Source: Candidatus Latescibacterota bacterium
GTDB lineage: Bacteria > Latescibacterota > MVCY01
Assembly: GCA_030629295.1 (NCBI GenBank)
Contig: DAOVPH010000087.1
Location: 1-6,669 of the forward strand
Length of the DNA stretch: 6,669 nucleotides
Reading direction: 5' to 3'
The first letter of the stretch is position 1, and the number at the start of each line of letters is the position of its first letter. A model generated the notes under the pieces. The model made no database searches. It was not told the DNA's origin and saw nothing but the letters and a program-made list of their open reading frames with translations. Below, piece by piece: positions 5,237 through 6,669 of this stretch. The position numbers and the translations under genes are program-made.

Positions 5237-5998
5237 TTACAAGGTTGCCCATCCACCTGTGACGTTGATTGTCTCGCCGGTGACGTAGTCATGAGAGATT
5301 AGAAAGAGCACAGCCTCAGCTATATCCTCTGGAATGCTGGCTCTGCCTAAAGGTATGGTTCCTCTCTCAGCCAACCGTTTTCCCCTCTGCGATTTTTCTT
5401 CCTCGGTGAGAATCCGATCACTTCCCAAGTCGGTAAGCACAAGTCCGGGGGCAATGGCGTTGACGGTTATCCCATATGGCGCAAGGCTCCTGGCCAGCGA
5501 TTTGGTGAAGGTTACCTGTGCTCCTTTTGCTACGCAGTAATGCAGATCGGTTAGGGCCATCACTCCACCCACAGAGGTGATGGTGATGATCTTCCCGCTC
5601 TTCTTCTCGACCAGATGAGGCACCACCACCTTCGAACAAAGGAAGGCCCCTTTGAGGTGAACATCCATCATCCTATCCCAATGATCCTCGGCGATGTTGA
5701 AGATGTTCCCACTCTCGTAGTAGCCTGCGTTGTTGACCAAGATGTCCACACCGCCAAGTTGGACAACTGTAGTATTTACCATCTCCTCTACTTCTTTTGC
5801 GTCCGCAACATCCGCTTCTATCGCTATTGCCTTTCTTCCCAAGGATTGGATCTCCTGGACTGTCTGCCTTGCCGTCTCAGGATGTTTTACGTAGTTAACG
5901 GCCACATGTCCTCCATTGTGCGCTATGGCCAAGGCGATCGCTCTTCCAATCCCTCTGCCCCCACCGGTGACCAGGGTCACTTTATCGTTGACTTCCAT
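5237..5998 (-). CDS. short-chain dehydrogenase/reductase (classical SDR, FabG-like)
   Basis: A complete 253-residue classical SDR, the usual size. It is an NAD(P)-dependent oxidoreductase with one Rossmann fold. TGGGRGIG at residues 11-18 binds the cofactor. Asn35 and the basic KH at 38-39, where NAD-type enzymes carry an Asp, favour NADP(H). DV at 63-64 contacts the adenine ring and NNAG is at 89-92. Catalytic residues are Ser142, Tyr154 and Lys158 (YCVAK), followed by NAIAPG at 180-185. The fourth classical residue, usually Asn in the VNLKG block, is His114 here (VHLKG). The end VTGETINVTGGW is typical of FabG and sugar or alcohol dehydrogenases. Substrate cannot be told from sequence; a housekeeping FabG is less likely because no fatty-acid genes are nearby. 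SD AAGGTG (6010-6005) is 6 nt before the ATG. The membrane protein gene follows after 17 nt, indicating an operon. Confidence 0.95.
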   Translation of the reverse strand: MEVNDKVTLVTGGGRGIGRAIALAIAHNGGHVAVNYVKHPETARQTVQEIQSLGRKAIAIEADVADAKEVEEMVNTTVVQLGGVDILVNNAGYYESGNIFNIAEDHWDRMMDVHLKGAFLCSKVVVPHLVEKKSGKIITITSVGGVMALTDLHYCVAKGAQVTFTKSLARSLAPYGITVNAIAPGLVLTDLGSDRILTEEEKSQRGKRLAERGTIPLGRASIPEDIAEAVLFLISHDYVTGETINVTGGWATL

Positions 5999-6100
5999 TT
6001 TTCACACCTTCCCTTCATAATTTAGCGACTTTTAGATCCTTATCTAACTTGTATCCAAGCAAACAACCGTAAAGGTAACCAGTGTTCTTCTTAAGTATAA
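5999..6100. other. intergenic gap between the DUF5107-like and SDR genes
   Basis: These 102 bp hold the SD of the SDR gene at the left end. I see neither a hairpin-plus-T-run terminator nor a promoter with good -35 and -10 boxes at proper spacing. The upstream gene may therefore share a transcript with the two downstream genes, though an atypical promoter cannot be excluded. Confidence 0.5.
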
Positions 6101-6669
6101 CTATTTGCGTTCCTTAAACGGCTCTTCTGACCATTGAGGATGTAATATCTTCTTTGCCTTGGGAGTCGTCAGAACAAGTGTTACCTTGTCGAGAGGCAGC
6201 CCTGAGAGGTCAACTGTAGAACAGAAAACTTTGTCCGGGCCGAGTTTCAAATCACCGATAAAAATGGGATTTCCTCCCTTAATGTCCACCTGGCATTCTA
6301 CTTCCAACTGTGAAGACGGGCACAGCCCGATTATGGCTGATTTTTTGTCCGCATTGATCTTGAAATTGACTGCCATATCCTTATCGGCATAGGTCAATCC
6401 TCCGGTTTTTTGATAAGGATACATCCATTCCGTCCATTTAATGGTCTTGCCAGGTGCTAATGGGCGTCGTTCATCAGGATACAACTTGGATGTCCCTCCC
6501 CACATCTCAGCGTACCCTTTGTTAGGTGCCCCTGATCCCATGGGGATCCGCGTGGTATGGTACCCATAGGTCCAGATATCCATGCCCGGGTTTTTCTCTT
6601 TGTCGAAGACGCGGACGATACCCTCTTCTTCGTCGTGGGAGTAGGCGCTGTAAAACCCCTCGTTCAGTC
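6101..6669 (-). CDS. DUF5107-like (aldose-epimerase-like) protein, N-terminus cut by the window edge
   Basis: The frame is open to the right edge (first whole codon at 6667), giving 188 residues and a TAG stop at 6103-6101. The ATG at 6583 is internal, not the start: the codons before it read LNEGFYSAYSHDEEEGIVRV and continue the domain. Blocks such as GIVRVFDKEKNPGMDIWTYG, GYAEMWGG, LAPGKTIKWTEWMYPY and GGLTYADKDMAVNF resemble the C-terminal half of DUF5107-type proteins. Those have a beta-sandwich fold akin to galactose mutarotase and occur in sugar-degradation loci. The last 80 residues look like a small beta domain (QLEVECQVDIKGG, VTLVLTTPK). No catalytic residue can be assigned from this fragment and the family call is from memory, so moderate. 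It lies 102 nt upstream of the SDR gene on the same strand. Binding or conversion of a sugar is inference. Confidence 0.68.
   Translation of the reverse strand, partial: LNEGFYSAYSHDEEEGIVRVFDKEKNPGMDIWTYGYHTTRIPMGSGAPNKGYAEMWGGTSKLYPDERRPLAPGKTIKWTEWMYPYQKTGGLTYADKDMAVNFKINADKKSAIIGLCPSSQLEVECQVDIKGGNPIFIGDLKLGPDKVFCSTVDLSGLPLDKVTLVLTTPKAKKILHPQWSEEPFKERK

Noticed and set aside
5220..5252. Longer start for the membrane protein overlapping the SDR stop
   Set aside because: The ATG at 5252 has its AG-rich site too close, whereas the ATG at 5219 has AAAGGA at 5 nt. It remains a minor alternative.
5615..6025. 136-codon plus-strand frame opposite the SDR gene
   Set aside because: It is antisense to a complete SDR with all key motifs and has no recognisable domain.

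Overview
Every supported gene in this window lies on the minus strand, so transcription runs from the right edge to the left. Genes are tightly packed and base composition looks fairly even by eye. The source is a bacterium. A lipobox lipoprotein and an LPP20-like exported protein point to a cell with an outer membrane. The DUF6785-type membrane protein and DUF5107-like protein suggest an uncultivated lineage of the kind rich in polysaccharide-degradation genes (Latescibacterota, KSB1 or Poribacteria-like). That placement is inference with low confidence.

Reading in the direction of transcription, positions 6669-3273 hold a three-gene set. It contains the C-terminal part of a DUF5107-like (aldose-epimerase-like) protein, a complete classical short-chain dehydrogenase/reductase and a polytopic membrane protein of the DUF6785/DUF6784, OPT-like type. 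The last two are almost certainly co-transcribed. The set looks like an uncharacterised carbohydrate or small-molecule uptake and oxidation cassette.

Positions 3272-2863 hold a junction region. It has a perfect sigma70-type promoter (TTGACA, 17 bp, TATAAT), a tyrosine-recombinase remnant that keeps only the C-terminal catalytic end, and tRNA-Arg(CCU). The promoter lies exactly where the integrase loses homology and points through the remnant into tRNA-Arg and then miaA (2835-1918, tRNA dimethylallyltransferase), whose start is only 27 nt from the tRNA 3' end.

Positions 1847-1676 form a self-contained tRNA-Gly(CCC) unit with its own promoter (TTGACA, 17 bp, TATCTT), an encoded CCA end and an intrinsic terminator. 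Beyond it, positions 1602-1 hold an envelope pair: an exported LPP20-like protein with an unusual CPLC motif, then, 17 nt later, a TPR lipoprotein that probably starts at TTG and runs off the left edge.

No CRISPR array, insertion sequence, riboswitch or rRNA gene was seen. The least ordinary parts are the promoter/integrase/tRNA-Arg junction and the transporter cassette of unknown substrate.
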